Positions 25,805-38,189 of a stretch of DNA of 64,000 nucleotides are shown in pieces. A program made the translations under genes and the position numbers. Location of the stretch: positions 62,001 through 126,000 of the forward strand of contig JAODTK010001233.1 in the NCBI GenBank assembly GCA_026419785.1, read 5' to 3'. Below the pieces are notes generated by a model. That model ran no database searches. It saw only the letters and a list, made by a program, of their open reading frames with translations, and was not told the origin of the DNA. Numbering within the stretch: the stretch's first letter is position 1; each line of letters begins with the position of its first letter. Source of the DNA: Sclerodactyla briareus. Its lineage: Eukaryota > Echinodermata > Holothuroidea > Dendrochirotida > Sclerodactylidae.

Positions 25805-26025
25805 TCTAGGGGTTGTATGTCCTCGGGGGTACCCGTCCGGGGGTAATGTCCACGGGGTTTTGTCCTTGGGGGTATTCGTCTTCGGGGTATTGGTCAGGGG
25901 GGGTTATTGTCCGGGTGTGGACTTGTCCAGGGGTCTAATTTGTCTGTTGGGAACTTATCCGGGAGGTAGTTGTTCAGAGGGTCGTCTTCCTGGGGTAGTT
26001 TTTTTCCTGGGGTAGTGATCCGTTC
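25805..26025 (-). repeat. Minisatellite, inverted 'ggacaattacccc' unit
   Basis: Imperfect '(g)ggggtatttgtcc' units, the reverse complement of the array at 18508-18735. Confidence 0.8.
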
Positions 26026-26029
26026 CGGT

Positions 26030-28045
26030 AAGAAATATAGATCATTAAATCTCGCAATGTAGATTTCGGTTCGGTCATTTTTTCCTCATATCGGGTCAGA
26101 ATTTAGAATGATTTTTTGTTTGCTTAGGTGATGAGGATACTTTCTTAAGTGACGGTCGCAGCGGCTATCAGCCTACAAATATATCCATTAAACTGCCTGG
26201 GATGCAAATCACCATGCATTTTTTCTCATGAGAGACTGGATGAATGTACGGAGGATGGATGGATAGACGACGGAATGATAGAGGGTTGGTGGGATGTGTG
26301 GGGGGTGAGGCGTTGATCTCCGGAGTGACCTCTCATACAGCGCGATTAAAGTGTTGAGAGGGCATTCAGATTTGGAAATGTTAATATTGCTGCTGGAACA
26401 ACACACGGTTACTTCATAGCCAATATGCCCCACATGCACCTCGTGCTAAGCAACATAAAATTCACTTCAAACATTGAGAATGGGGGCTGGGTATTTTCGA
26501 CTAACTTTTGCCGAGGTGGAGAAAAGACTATGTTCTCTGGGGGGAGGGGGGTCAGGTCGAGGTCAGTAAAGAGGCAACCAGAAGAACGCTTGCAGTGGGA
26601 TTTCAATGAACGAAACATGTAGTCGTTCCCGGATCGCAGCCAGTGGGGTGGGTAATCGTGGACTTTTGCCCCCCGCCCCCCCATCGTGCCACCACCACCA
26701 CTTTAACTGCAGTGGTTACGCGTTTGGGTAGGTTCATTTCGATGTTGGTTGCAGATGTACCGTACCAACGAAATAACAATTTTTGCAATGGCGTTGGACT
26801 AAGACACATGAAAGGATAACTGTTCATACATGCTCGTGCCTACAAACCCCCGTATTAATGTTGTTTACCAACTCCCAGTGTCACACCTTTTGTCATGTAC
26901 AGCCCGCCACGGAGAAACATGTCCCCAGGCATTTGTACAAATAGGTACCTAGTGCTATGAAAACATTGCTTTTATGTATGACTGTCACCCAGACATATAT
27001 CTAATTTTGTCTATGATGCCGCGATAATGTCAGCTGTGCTTGCTGCGCTCGCACAGTTCGTCACATTATGCAGACGGTCGTGCCTTCGCCCGACGCGGTA
27101 TATGACGCGCGCACAACGTTACGTTTTGAAATATATAGAAGTGGTCTGTGTGATACGTAGTTAGTTTTTCCTTCAAACACCGGCATTGTGGTTATAATAC
27201 CTGACAGGGTTCATATAGTTATTGCGTCTTTAAATTTAATCATTATTACTTCACATTGTTTAGGTCATGTCTATATCATTCCATATAGCTCGTTGACTGG
27301 GTGTGTGCAAAGAAGAAACTGACGCCAAAGTGGTGAATTGTACTTGTACTTGTAGCATCGACCTAACTTAGTTGTACTTTTGTACAATGAATCAAATGTA
27401 TTTCACATGGTTGTACCACTGACCTGAATGTAATATACAGGTCAAGGGGTTTGGTAGTGTACTGTATGTGTATTTGACCTAGTTGTAAGTTTCATACCGC
27501 GTATTCGTGCTTAATTGTCATGTGCGTAACGTATGACTAGGATTAGAGGCAGTCTATATACAGTAAGCCGGTGTATTAAAAATATAATGGCAGCTTTTGG
27601 GGTTCGTAGCCTAGCCTATCGGCTGTATCATGTGCAAGATATACATATGTACTTGTAGACAGGGTATTCGGGGGTTTCCAAGCCGCTGATGACTGCGTAT
27701 GTGTGTCACTACTGTGTAAAAATTTGTCGATGCACTGGGATTTTCACTATATTTTTATTTGAATATGTTTCATTCAGGATTTCCGTTATGCTTCGGATTT
27801 CATTCATTTTTTTTCTGTTGGCTAGGGCCAAGGCCTATATAAGTTCCTAGAATTCCGTTTTGTTTTCCGCAAGGTGTGTCACTATACATTGTGTTGTTCT
27901 GAACTGAATGCATGACTTCGGCGTTTTAGTATACACAATAATGAAACCTTCTAAAATGCGGTTGCCGTTTCCCCATCCATTCGGCTTAAGGGGTCCTAGG
28001 CACCGAGGCCTAACATTTGGGCTGCATGACCCCAAAATGGTCAGA
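26030..28045. other. No gene recognised
   Basis: No exon supported. CpG-bearing sequence at 27010-27120 and short poly-purine stretches only. Confidence 0.4.
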
Positions 28046-28049
28046 TGAT

Positions 28050-28165
28050 GAATGACAACTTGTCTACATACGATTGCGATACGATACATAATTTACGGAC
28101 GTCAAGTTGAAAATTTTTTAACTTTCATCGTACGATAATTTATCGGATGCGATAACTTGCGCAAT
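28050..28165 (+). repeat. Palindrome-rich dispersed repeat, copy 2
   Basis: 'tacgattgcgatacgatac' ... 'atcgtacgataatttatcggatgcgataacttg', related to 18045-18170 and 63460-63585. Confidence 0.6.
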
Positions 28166-28803
28166 GCAGTGATACATTCAGCAAAGAGTATTGCCGCCAA
28201 CAGACTATTGGGGGAAGTTTGGCGTGAAAGTGTTTTTGGTGATACATCAGGGGTTTTGATGAATGTATGGGTAGTGACGTATCCTGGAAAGACATTGTCT
28301 TCTGGTTGATCCTCTCGGGCCCTCTTTGGCCGCCAGGCATGGGGACCTACGAAACCATTTTTTAGTTCGTATCCATGAGCTCTCACCATAATACATAGTA
28401 GCGTACCAGTGAGTAAGAGAGGTTGATGGTTTTGCGGTCGGCGTCCCACCATAGTACATGTGGACATGCCAAGGGGGAGATAATTCGGTTGGGAGTGAGT
28501 GGCCGGGGATGGTGGTTGGTTTGAGAAGGGCCGGGAATGAGGAAAGTTTTCCTCAGGGGGGTCGATCCACGTCCGACGTCCTTGACGGGAACTTCACCCT
28601 AACGCTCATGTGAAGAAAGAGGCGTAAACAGATACGAAGAAGGCCACCGACATAAGCTATAGGGAGGATATAATGCCGATCTAAAACGCCAATTTAATAA
28701 TGTCTGGTAGATCCGTGAGGAAATAGTAGGTACCCAGTTGGAGCCGTAGGCAGTTATTTTACTCGCGTTGTTCTGAGCAGATTAACCAGCTCCAATTTCC
28801 AGC

Positions 28804-29004
28804 TCATTGACTAAATTGACTCAATTGACTGGATGCTTTCCTGGTTACATCACTTCGCCGTATATTCTTGGATATCGAAGACAAGGTGTCAACGAAAGGG
28901 TAGGCGGGGATGGTAGGGTCAGCTGCCTGATTTTGGTGGACGACCCCGTCCCCCGCGTTCTGTCCTGGGTTAGGGCCGTCCGCTGGGGCGGCCGAGTAGC
29001 TCAT
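28804..29004 (-). CDS. Possible coding exon, unrecognised
   Basis: In a GC-rich, CpG-bearing stretch, a minus-strand ATG in good context (ccaaacATGa) at 29004 opens 66 codons starting MSYSAAPADGPNPGQNAGDG and ending SRQ/SQF-rich at a TGA (28806-28804). Codons are GC-rich at third positions, unlike the surroundings. The frame stays open upstream to 29391 with no obvious start. A donor-like GTAAGT at ~29098 could end an upstream exon. No domain or family recognised, and it could be a chance frame in a GC-rich island. Confidence 0.25.
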   Translation of the reverse strand: MSYSAAPADGPNPGQNAGDGVVHQNQAADPTIPAYPFVDTLSSISKNIRRSDVTRKASSQLSQFSQ

Positions 29005-29534
29005 GTTTGGCGCATCTGCGCAGGTACTCTCGAGAGGTGGAGGGGGGTGGGACAGGCTCAGCCTGGTCCCTTGCTCAGAGAAGGTTAACGCACTTACCAG
29101 GCTAAACATTGTCAATTTCACGGGAGAGGGGGCCCGTGCTATTCGCGGGGGATGTGCCCGCCACCCTTGGCGACGCCAACCTGGGCCCCGAGTATTTCCA
29201 TATGGTCGTTGATTCAATATCTGAGCCGGAAGATACGGGCATCGATCGGTGAATAGTGCACACAGACATTTCGGTATATAAGGCCTCCTAGTTGTTAGAA
29301 AAGGCACTTCCCATCTCCCTGATCTTTTCCACAGCCTTAGTGCTGGTAGGGGCGCTAGACATTGAACTGGTGAGCTTTTCATATTATCCAAATAAAATTA
29401 CGCAAATCTCAAGAATTTTCCTGAATCCACGGTTCTTATTTTCTCCCATTCTTCGCTTGAAATTGCGCCTCGTATGCCTGTGACACTGGTTGTTGCCCTA
29501 ACTTGGTTTTTAATGCCACCTGACTGTATGTTTA

Positions 29535-30020
29535 CTGTTGGGAAGGGAGAGGTATTCATGGGCGTCGACCATCCCAGCGGAGCACCATCGTCGGCCTGAT
29601 GCGGATCGTATTAAGATTTTATTAGGGTGCAGGGGGCTTATAGTAGCACCGCGCTTGATAACTGGGTTTCAGAGCTGGGTCAATGGGTGAACGGGTTGTT
29701 ACCTACTATTTATCTGATTCTTCGGGCCTCGGCGGCCTTCATGAGGCAGATTATGGTCCCATCCCTTCCGACAAAAAAAGTTCACTCATGCCTTATAGCG
29801 GTAGTGACGGATCCACCGAAATCATCATTAATCCAATGACTTTTTCCCTGGTAGCCTGTATTGGGTGGGGGGGGGGGGGGGTGTGACTCCGGCCGTCGAT
29901 CCAATATCCGAGAATTTATTAAGCCGAAGATTACCGAAGGTGATTATGTAACACTGATTGGAACAGCGAGGGGAGGGGAGGGGGATAGTGCTAAAAGCGT
30001 GGGAACATTCTTCGACAAAA
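29535..30020 (+). repeat. Dispersed repeat, copy 2 (pair with 12762)
   Basis: Collinear with 12762-13275, same orientation. It includes a G run at 29866-29881 where copy 1 has 'gggtgggggg'. Confidence 0.8.
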
Positions 30021-30049
30021 TAAGCCTCGTCACTTTTCATTTCTTGGTT

Positions 30050-30270
30050 TCTCTCTCGTATTGTTTTTCACCACCCCTTCCCCCTCTCTCTTCTCATTCC
30101 TCTTGCCCTTTCTCTTTTCTCTTCTCCCTTCTTTCGTGTCCTCGCTTTTCTCTCTCCCCTTCTTTGTCTTCCTTTCTTTTTCTTTCTCTCCTCCTCCTTT
30201 TTTTTCTCTTTCCCCTTTTTCTTTTTTTCCTCCTTCTCTTACCCGGGGGGGCGCGCCCCACCAAGCCCCC
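30050..30270 (+). repeat. Polypyrimidine tract ending in 'acccgggggggcg'
   Basis: About 190 bases of C/T, then 'cttacccgggggggcgcgcccc'. The Lys/Arg/Glu- and Phe/Ser/Leu-rich frames here are translated low complexity. Confidence 0.7.
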
Positions 30271-30789
30271 CTGGATACACGTCTGCAGTGTAACTTGGGA
30301 GTGAGGGCCAGAGGTTCTTTCAGATGAGTTTTGGATGGTACCAGGGCATGGAAGCTGGTAATTATAATAACTCGAGAGTTTAAGCCTGTATTTCATGGTT
30401 ATTTATAGACTTGAGAGTTGAATACATTTGGTTTATTTTCAGCATGTGTAATGTTCTCATAGGAACAGTGGTTTTATCAACCCATTGTGTCAAAATTGAA
30501 CTGTAAATATTATTTTGCATGGCGCAGGCCCACGTTGATATATCACTCATTCCCCACTCATGCACCCTCACTCACCATGGTAGCACATGCCTGGAAGCAA
30601 GCCACCAGCCTGACCCATCCTTCAACTTCCTGGTGTACATGTCCATGCGTAAATGGGTCCGGGACGAATCTCCTGTTCACTAAACGCAGTTTAATGGAAT
30701 TCAGAGGACACATTCACCTCAGTCTTTTATATTGGGCTTTAATAGACGACATTTTAAGCAGTCTGGGCGAACAAGAAAGTTGGTATATA

Positions 30790-30862
30790 CATCCAAACTG
30801 CTCAGTTGGCTGAGTAGTTGTTTGGAAAGCTAGACTTGTCCTGGTTCGATACATCCGAATTT
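30790..30862 (+). repeat. tRNA-like SINE head or tRNA pseudogene
   Basis: 'gctcagttggctgagtagtt' (A-box-like), then 'cctggttcgatacatcc' (B-box-like GGTTCGATAC) 45 bases on. Stems do not pair well enough for a functional tRNA. Confidence 0.4.
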
Positions 30863-30869
30863 AGTATAG

Positions 30870-32680
30870 TGGAAATGGTTGGTTAAACGGGTTGTTGAGA
30901 TGGAGTCAGCTTAAAGGAGTTTGGTGGTGAAAATTATAAAGACATGGTCCAATTGGTTGTGGAGGTCTGATACAGCATGAAATTCCCTCTCTTATCATCA
31001 GTTTGAAAGTTTCCATGTGTTTTTACAGCGAATCGCAGCGTGAAATACATTGCTTTTTTCTTGACGAGTTGACCATGGGGAACACACAATTGCAGGCGAA
31101 AATTATTGCTCAGTCGTCAGCTTTCGATTGAGTATCACGGGCACCAGATGAAACTCTTCCTTGACGCCTTATCAGTGCCTGATTGAGTATATTGTATTGA
31201 CTGTATTTATGGTATTTTTCTAAAAAGTAAAATTAAGAAATCCCAATAATGAACGAACAATTTGTGAATGTGTTGTATTCCTCTGATTCATTTATGTTTT
31301 GTTTTGGCGGCTCTCTGATCCCTATGATTCTAACCTCTGTACAGCCTCAACTGAATCACTTCAAGAGCCGTCCCCTCTCATCATTTTGTTACCTGACTAG
31401 CCTACCTGTTCCTTTGTAATTTCTAACCTCTCTACGAAGAAGCACACACTTAATGGCTGAGGTCAGTGACATGCACTAGGCCTACAAACAGTGGAATTCC
31501 AGAACTTTCTGTTCTCTCAGCACAAGCTCAACATTTCACTAGTCCTAAATCATCGCAACGAATTTAGTGAAATTGGGGGGCTACAGTAATTGTAAAGCAA
31601 ACTACTGCCATCTTGAGTATGGTTTAAACTTTCCAACGGAAAACGGCGCCGTCCATTAATCGCGAGGGGTTCCGATACGGAAATACTATCTAACTTCTAA
31701 CCTGTACAATCAATTAGGTTTGAACCCTTTGTTTGTGTGGCTTCACGTGGTTGTATTTGAATTCATAATATTTACAACCATTTTTTCGTTTGCGTTAATT
31801 TTTTTAGGTGTATTGTTTGTAAAGGCTTTCCGCCTCCTTCACTAGCTGCTTGCCATACCCTGAACTAAGCCTATCACGAACAGTAGTTTTCCTCCCCTGC
31901 AGCCAACACGCCTTCTTACTTAGCTCTATTAGTATTCCTCGGTATGCCAATGCCCCAGTGTCTCGAGTGGTCTCTTTCAGTTCCCCGTTGCGCCATCCCC
32001 CCCCCCCCCCCCCCTCATGAAAGACTTTCCCTGAAGTTCCGTTGATCGCCAATTGAAATTCTCCCACAACATACCTGTGTTGTCTCTAGCCGGTGTTTAG
32101 TAAGTGGATTCCACCGGTAGAATTCAATTGTTACCACTGAACTCACTACCTAGCTCTCGTGTTATTCATGAATATCTATTACATCACGCCAATGCAATGG
32201 ATCGCCGACGCCCCAACAGAACTCCACTTCTTCCTCCCAACAGGAGCTAAATTCCGCTCTTCTTATGTAACTGTCTGGGATTATTCTCTCAGATTTTTCA
32301 TGTCTTGCACGCGACTCTCGGTAGTTTCGGAGGTTGCGTATGTGGTTGTGTGTTTTGTCTGGTGAATGAGGGGAGGGGGGCTGATTGTGGTCGTTGGTGG
32401 TGGTTCGGATAGATTCCGTATAATGAGAAATTGGAACCTTTCCTTTTCACTGCCTGTGGATCCTACAATCAGATCTCTTGTGTAAAGGCATGGTACCGGG
32501 TTACCAGTCTGTTGCTGATTTTGACAGCATTTCTTTCTTTTTCCAATTCTCTTTTTTTTCCCTCATCGGTTGCTGCTCCCAAAAGCTTTCTTTTTTCTTT
32601 TCCTAAACTATCTCTGATGAGTGCATGGACATTAAACTGGACATTAAAATCATGTCGTAGCTAGGGCCGTGTGTCGTGAT
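30870..32680. other. No supported gene
   Basis: Mostly non-coding. The minus frame 31804-32067 (87 codons, ends at a stop after SLYKQYT) spans a C run that encodes a Gly stretch; nothing identifies it. Bases 32159-32365 also hold only an unplaced frame. Confidence 0.35.
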
Positions 32681-32689
32681 AATTGGGAC

Positions 32690-33092
32690 CTCTCTGCTGT
32701 CATCTATTGGTAGTTATGTCACGTACTCATGGCTCCATGGCCATAGCGCCTACCATCGGAAGACTATATGCGCTTGGAGGTATTTTCCTCGATCACTATG
32801 AACCGGCATCACCACAACCCCAAACCCGGAGTGAAATGCCATTTCAGCCCAGGGTTGTAACATTTCCTCTGGGTCCCCATTATCACCTGCCGGGGGCTAG
32901 AACATTGGATATAGTGTCACGCTCAATGCCTCGCCTTGAAACGGACCGTTTCAATGGGGTTCGAACCCACAGTCCATGTATGCGTACGGGTGATAAGTCT
33001 GTGTTGTTTGTTGTTTTTGTTTTTGTTTTAATCACAATCTGCTGATTTCTCTAGTCTGACGCTCTGCCGACTAGCAGAAATCCGCTTTAACG
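32690..33092 (-). repeat. tRNA-derived SINE, minus strand
   Basis: On the minus strand: A-box-like 'ctagtcggcagagcgtcaga' at ~33075, B-box 'gggttcgaacccc' at ~32960, then a body with 'ggcgaggcattga' and 'ggtgataatggggacccag'. A 'caaaaacaaaaac' stretch (33008-33036) splits the two boxes, suggesting a small insertion. Confidence 0.65.
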
Positions 33093-34165
33093 GTTTCAGA
33101 GAAATGTAAGTTCGGTTGTTTGATCGAAAGTATCACACAGGAAACGTGATAACGGACATGAATGTTTTCCATGTGATTAGTGATATAGTTTCGAAAGACC
33201 AACCATCAATTTGATTGCCCATAAACGGAAATATTTTCAGTATTGATAATGGAGCAATATCAGAACAGAAACCCTAACAGAAACCATCTGTTAGGACTGT
33301 CGCATCAATACGTCCCGCGAATGAGTGTGAAGGTTCTCCTACATCTTATAACATTACTTTAAGGTTGGAGCTGAACATATAAATACATTAAATGGGCGTC
33401 GGAAGGAAGCCAACTCGTTAAGTTAACCCAAAGTCCTCGCTGTCAATGACACCGTGCAAGACCTGAGCATTCCGTGCCTGATCGCATTTCATTGTATGAT
33501 TCATGGAGGTTTTCTTTTACTAGTCATGGAATATTAGCCGAAATCACCATCTGGGAATGAATTCCTTACCCGAAAGTTTTCCTCCTTCAAAGTTTCCCCC
33601 CCCCCCCCCCCCCATGAAGTTGTCTACTAACATATATTAAAAAAATCACCTCAACTCACCTAGGACAACCCGTGACAGCTGCTGACATTTGGGTGCCTAA
33701 GACGGCATCCGGCAAAGATCATATATATGCCCCTCTATGTCCCATTGAATATAGCGTTTTGCTGTTCTGCTGTTCTGCAGAAGATGGCGAATGGACGCTG
33801 TTACACCATACTCAGTCTCTTTGTGTCTAGCACAAAACATCCACCCTCCGTGAGTAAATCCAAGGGTTCATATGTCTCTAGTAAAATCTAAGAGGCGCTG
33901 ATTGCTCTTCCCTCACGCATTCACCGACTGTGGATGTCGTTTTCAGCATGACGGGCCACGGCAAAAACTATTATTCGTGTTTTTGTGCGTAGGACATCGA
34001 TGACATTTGGAGTCTAGTGGCGTACGCAGAGGGGTCACAACCGCCCCCTGACCTCCGTCCCACCTACTTTTGGCCAATTCATTTTTCACCACAAGACAAC
34101 TTTTTTGTACTTTTCAGACGACGTTTTTCAGCTTCAGTTTTTATCACATTTTGCAACAGCATGTC

Positions 34166-34222
34166 CCCCCCCCCCCCCCCCCCCCCCCCGCGCCCCCCCC
34201 CCCCCCCCCCCCCCCCCCCCCC
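34166..34222 (+). repeat. Very long poly(C) tract
   Basis: About 55 cytosines broken only by 'gcg' at the middle. The Pro/Arg frames over it are not genes. Confidence 0.95.
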
Positions 34223-35019
34223 TTTGGGGCCGCAGAATTGCTTTAATTGCCAATAGGAAGGCCAGCATTGCTATAAATGAAGGCGCAAATCCCAACTAGG
34301 TCCCGATCTTACCCCCCAAACAGAATTCTCTTCACGGCCACTGATCTATGAACATCTCCCCTGATGTACAGGCTACCATGGAGAGGTTTCGCGCTAATAT
34401 TGTATTTTCCGCATTCCATTCTCACGCTCCAGATACCCCTCCGAGGCAACGGGGACACATGTATTCACAGAAGTGTCTGCTGAGCTATCAATCCAGCGAC
34501 GCTACCCCTAATAAGTGTGCAGCTCACGAACTTCTCTTCGGCCTTTTTCAGGGCATGTCGTATGGTTCGACGCCTTGCTACAAAGCGGGCCAATCGAACC
34601 TCTGCCTCCAACCACGCTTACGCCTCTTTCGACCCTACCGCGTTTCTTCCTGGTCCCGAAGACAGGGAACCAATGGCCACTCCTGATCTACGGCCCGTTT
34701 CAACAGGGCCTCTCGTTCGCCCGAGGATATATCGGACGGAATCCACATCGCTCTGTTTCCGTTTCCAACCATCGTTCCGAGTCTCCCCCGGGGTGGGTAG
34801 GGAAAGAAGGCGCGACGTAGACTTAGGGCCACGTATCTGCTAGTGCCTAACAACTCGCTTCACTGTCGTTTCCCCGCTTTTTTTACAGTGTCAGGACTAC
34901 CGTTTTTCCATCCCCCCCACTCGGCAAACACGGCCCCTCAGACTTTTCAGTCAAGCCAGTACCTCGGCGCCGTCCTCCATCTTATTGTAAAAAAACAAGT
35001 TCGCACCGTTCGCTCTTCA

Positions 35020-35700
35020 CGCCAAGCTTGTAAACACGATACTTGATCAGCTTGAGTGGATCAGTCTCATACTTGGTATGTGTGTTCCCCACGCTGAGTA
35101 CATGTCCCTATTGTTTTGGGTCATGGTCGAGGTAATCGGAGGTCACCAGAGTTCAAAACCTTGTCCACGATGGCCAGGTCGTTGATCCATCCATTGAAAT
35201 ATGGTGTGAACCTTTCTTATGGGGAGTACCAGGAACACTAATTCTTTTTGGTTTAGGTCGGGGTGAATTTCGGTCAGAAATAGAAAAAATGTGAAAAGTT
35301 GTGATATTTTGCCCCATTTGGCGGGTAAACACGATAACTCGACCCACAGGATGGATGGAGCTCATACTTGGGATGTGTGGTCCCCATGATGAGTACATGA
35401 AACTATTGTTCGGGGTAGTTAGGGTGAAAACTTGTAAAAACGGATAAGGCCAGAAGGGTTGGTTCTGATCGGGTTGAAATTTGATGGTAGCTTTATCATG
35501 GGGGAGTACAGGAACCCTATGTTTTTGGTTAGGTCAGGGTGAATTTTGGTCCAGAATTGATGAAACTGGGATGTGGGTTTCCTATATGAGAACAGTTGAC
35601 TATATTGTTTGCGTCAGGTTCAGAGGTCATCTGAGGTCACAGAGTCCCGAGGTCCCAAGTCATGAAAACCTGTGAAAATTCAGCGTGTTTTAGCGTTCTC
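35020..35700 (+). repeat. Dispersed repeat 'aacacgataactcgacc', copy 1
   Basis: At least two tandem units of 'gtaaacacgataactcgacc..ggatggat..gctcatacttgg.atgtgt..tccccatgatgagtacatga.ctattgtt..gg' plus 'gaggtcatc.gaggtcac' steps. Relatives at 52755-53110 and 56765-57660. Confidence 0.8.
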
Positions 35701-35999
35701 ATCAAGAGGACCCTATTTGATGATGGGAAAAATTGGTATTGTCAGAGTTATGTTGACATAATGAGCTGGTACAATCTCCCATTTGTCCTTGGTGTCGCGC
35801 TATAGGTCGTCGGGAAAGGCGTCAAGAAATCACTAAGCTGTTTCTTTTTTTCCCGAGGCATACACGCTTATTTGAATTCACTCAGTTGTCCACCAGAGGC
35901 TTATCTGAACACGTTTTTTATTCGTTTTTTCAACGCCTGACGCGTTAAGGAACAAAGTTGAATGGTGTTCAAGTCTGAGCACCATTGTCGGATTCTGAG

Positions 36000-37800
36000 A
36001 GTCAGCATTACTGTTTTGACGCCAGCTGTTGGCCTAAAACTTCCAACGCCAGTGTCCATTAAGTTGAACATCACGTCGTTCAAATGTCGAACACTGGACG
36101 CGTCGGATTTAGGCTAGGATTTTGTATGGGCGGATGCGGGCTTGGCATTACACACTAAGAGAGGAGGAACCTCAGCATAGACGTCGGAGGTGTATCTGAA
36201 TGAGCTGTAAAAAGGTTTCGTAGCCAGATGACGGCAGGAATTCATTCAAATGATATGGAGCGCACACACTGGGTGTATACAGATATAGGTCAAATAAGCA
36301 CTTGCAGCCAACCGCGACCGTTATAGTGCTGCATCACCGAGAGGAGTTCCATGTGATATTTTACACATAGAGTGAATCAGCGTTGAAATAAATTATTATA
36401 TGGTTTCCCTGACATAGCTAACAAGGAGGCGAAACACTGCCATCGAACTTGTCTGGGAAACGACCGAAATGTTGACACCATAATCGAAATTTGTAGAGAC
36501 GTACAACGCTAGCATTATTTTTGTTTGTCTTTGTGTTTTGTTTTTTTTGTAATGAGACGCTATTCGAAATTTAACCTACTTTGAATGATTCAATAATGTT
36601 ATACAGAGACTCTGGGAACATGAGCGTACAATCGGGGGAAAGGGAGATACGACCCATTAAGCTTCCTCAGGCTAAAAATTCTGTCAAATGAAATGAAATG
36701 CTCCGAATGAAATAAAGCAACCATCCATCGAATATCCATGTTCTTTCTGCCTTCTCTCTGCCCAGGGTCATGTACACCTATGAACTGAAATTTAACTTAA
36801 AATGCCCAAAAATTTTCAGGTAGTTATGTAACCGGGCCCCGTTCCACGAAAATCGAACTTACGCTACGATCGATTTCAATTAAAACTTACATCGTGAACG
36901 AGGATGCTGCCAGGGACCATACAACTACGGGACTGAAACGTCCTATCCACTGTGTAGGCGGAAGTGTAACGCTCCTACGTCACGATCACGTCGACGGTCT
37001 AGCAGCGCCTTCTGTTGGATAAAAGCATAGTCTGCGTAACGAGACGAGTTTGTAACAACCCATTCGTTCTCCTGAAAAATCTCACACTACTCTACGCAGG
37101 AAAAGTAGCGCCCTCTAATTTGTCAATTTCTTACAATGGAACTTAATACCTATTTCTTAAGTACAAAGCAGTGTAGGGGTTTAAACACGCGGTCTATGAG
37201 GAATAGCGCCCTCAAAGGTGGATTTTTTCTTTATGGAGTTGAAAGTAATGACTAATTAGAATGCCGCAAAGTAAATGGCATCTGCCAATGATGTGCATAG
37301 CATATGGAAATCTTATAACATTGAAAGCTACGAGAAGAGGTAGCATCCTACAGTTTCATCTCCCCTTGCATTGAACGTGTAACGCACACTATTCGCCGCA
37401 GGCTTGAGAAAATAGAGTGGCTCTTTGAACTCGCAATGATCATTGTACCTCAACTTCAAACTGAGGTAAGCATAGGCCTTGAACAACATTGCTGAGCAGG
37501 ACATTTGGGATGATCCTTCATGGTTGTAACCGGGGTTGTTGACATAACTTAGGCTAGGCCTGGCCTGGGCATAACACAACTGAACAGCCAAAAGTAGCTC
37601 GAACGAAACTGCACGTATCACAAAGCCTCCACGCTCCAGATTCGATGTTGAAAAACACTGTCCAAACAGGGACGTCTGACAGAACGGGGACGTCTCCCTT
37701 TGTTTTAAGTGCTTTTAAAGTGGTTTTGTTCATAGCGCCCTCTATAACCACTGTGTATGGGGGGCACAGGTCGAGATCCCTGGTCATTGACTTCATACGT
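36000..37800. other. No gene recognised
   Basis: Non-coding as far as visible. The minus frames 37328-37621 and 37554-37796 begin with non-ATG codons and match no family. Confidence 0.35.
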
Positions 37801-37803
37801 GAG

Positions 37804-37811
37804 TGACGTCA
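37804..37811. promoter_or_regulatory. CRE/ATF palindrome TGACGTCA
   Basis: A perfect CRE, about 350 bp upstream of the candidate first exon at 38190 and of a second perfect CRE at 38164. Proximity alone supports a regulatory role. Confidence 0.3.
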
Positions 37812-38163
37812 TTTGTGTATAATTGTGTGTGTTCGATCATGAAGAACATGAAGGGTCATGAAGAACATGAATGTCATCCTGGGGTAACCAGCGTCATTTG
37901 AGTTCAAATGATAGCAATAATCATCATCATCACCATCGTAGGTCTAGCCTAGTCCTAATTTGGACATTGCAACGTAACTAATATTAATGTTCATTTCTGA
38001 TGACCAGCCTAGTGTTTCGGCATCGGTATTGTGTTGTGCAGCGGTCGCGATAGGCTGCAATATATGACCTTTGAGGCATCGGTGGCCGAAGTAAGCATCC
38101 TCGTTTATCGAAACTCGGCCTATATCTCATGTTCGGTCGGCGAGAGCGTGTTAAGATTTCTGA

Positions 38164-38171
38164 TGACGTCA
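38164..38171. promoter_or_regulatory. CRE/ATF palindrome TGACGTCA
   Basis: A second perfect CRE, 18 bases before the preferred ATG of the candidate exon. 'tgacatcatcatcgat' follows just inside the exon. Confidence 0.3.
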
Positions 38172-38189
38172 TCCTCGGGCTCCAGCACC

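Noticed and set aside
29085..29110. 'gcacttaccagg', resembling the 5' end of U1 snRNA
   Set aside because: None of the following U1 stem-loops or Sm site is present. It is better read as a minus-strand donor-like GTAAGT.
30061..30396. Lys/Arg/Glu-rich minus frame and Phe/Ser/Leu-rich plus frames
   Set aside because: Translated polypyrimidine tract.
31804..32067. 87-codon minus-strand frame ending SLYKQYT
   Set aside because: It depends on a C homopolymer for its Gly stretch, has no ATG-supported start, and no recognisable domain.
34348..34843. Three overlapping plus-strand frames of about 100 codons
   Set aside because: They overlap each other in different frames, have no splice sites that link them, and no family pattern.
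37328..37796. Two overlapping minus-strand frames with a signal-peptide-like start
   Set aside because: The apparent start codon is GTG, the frames overlap out of phase, and no splice sites or family support them.
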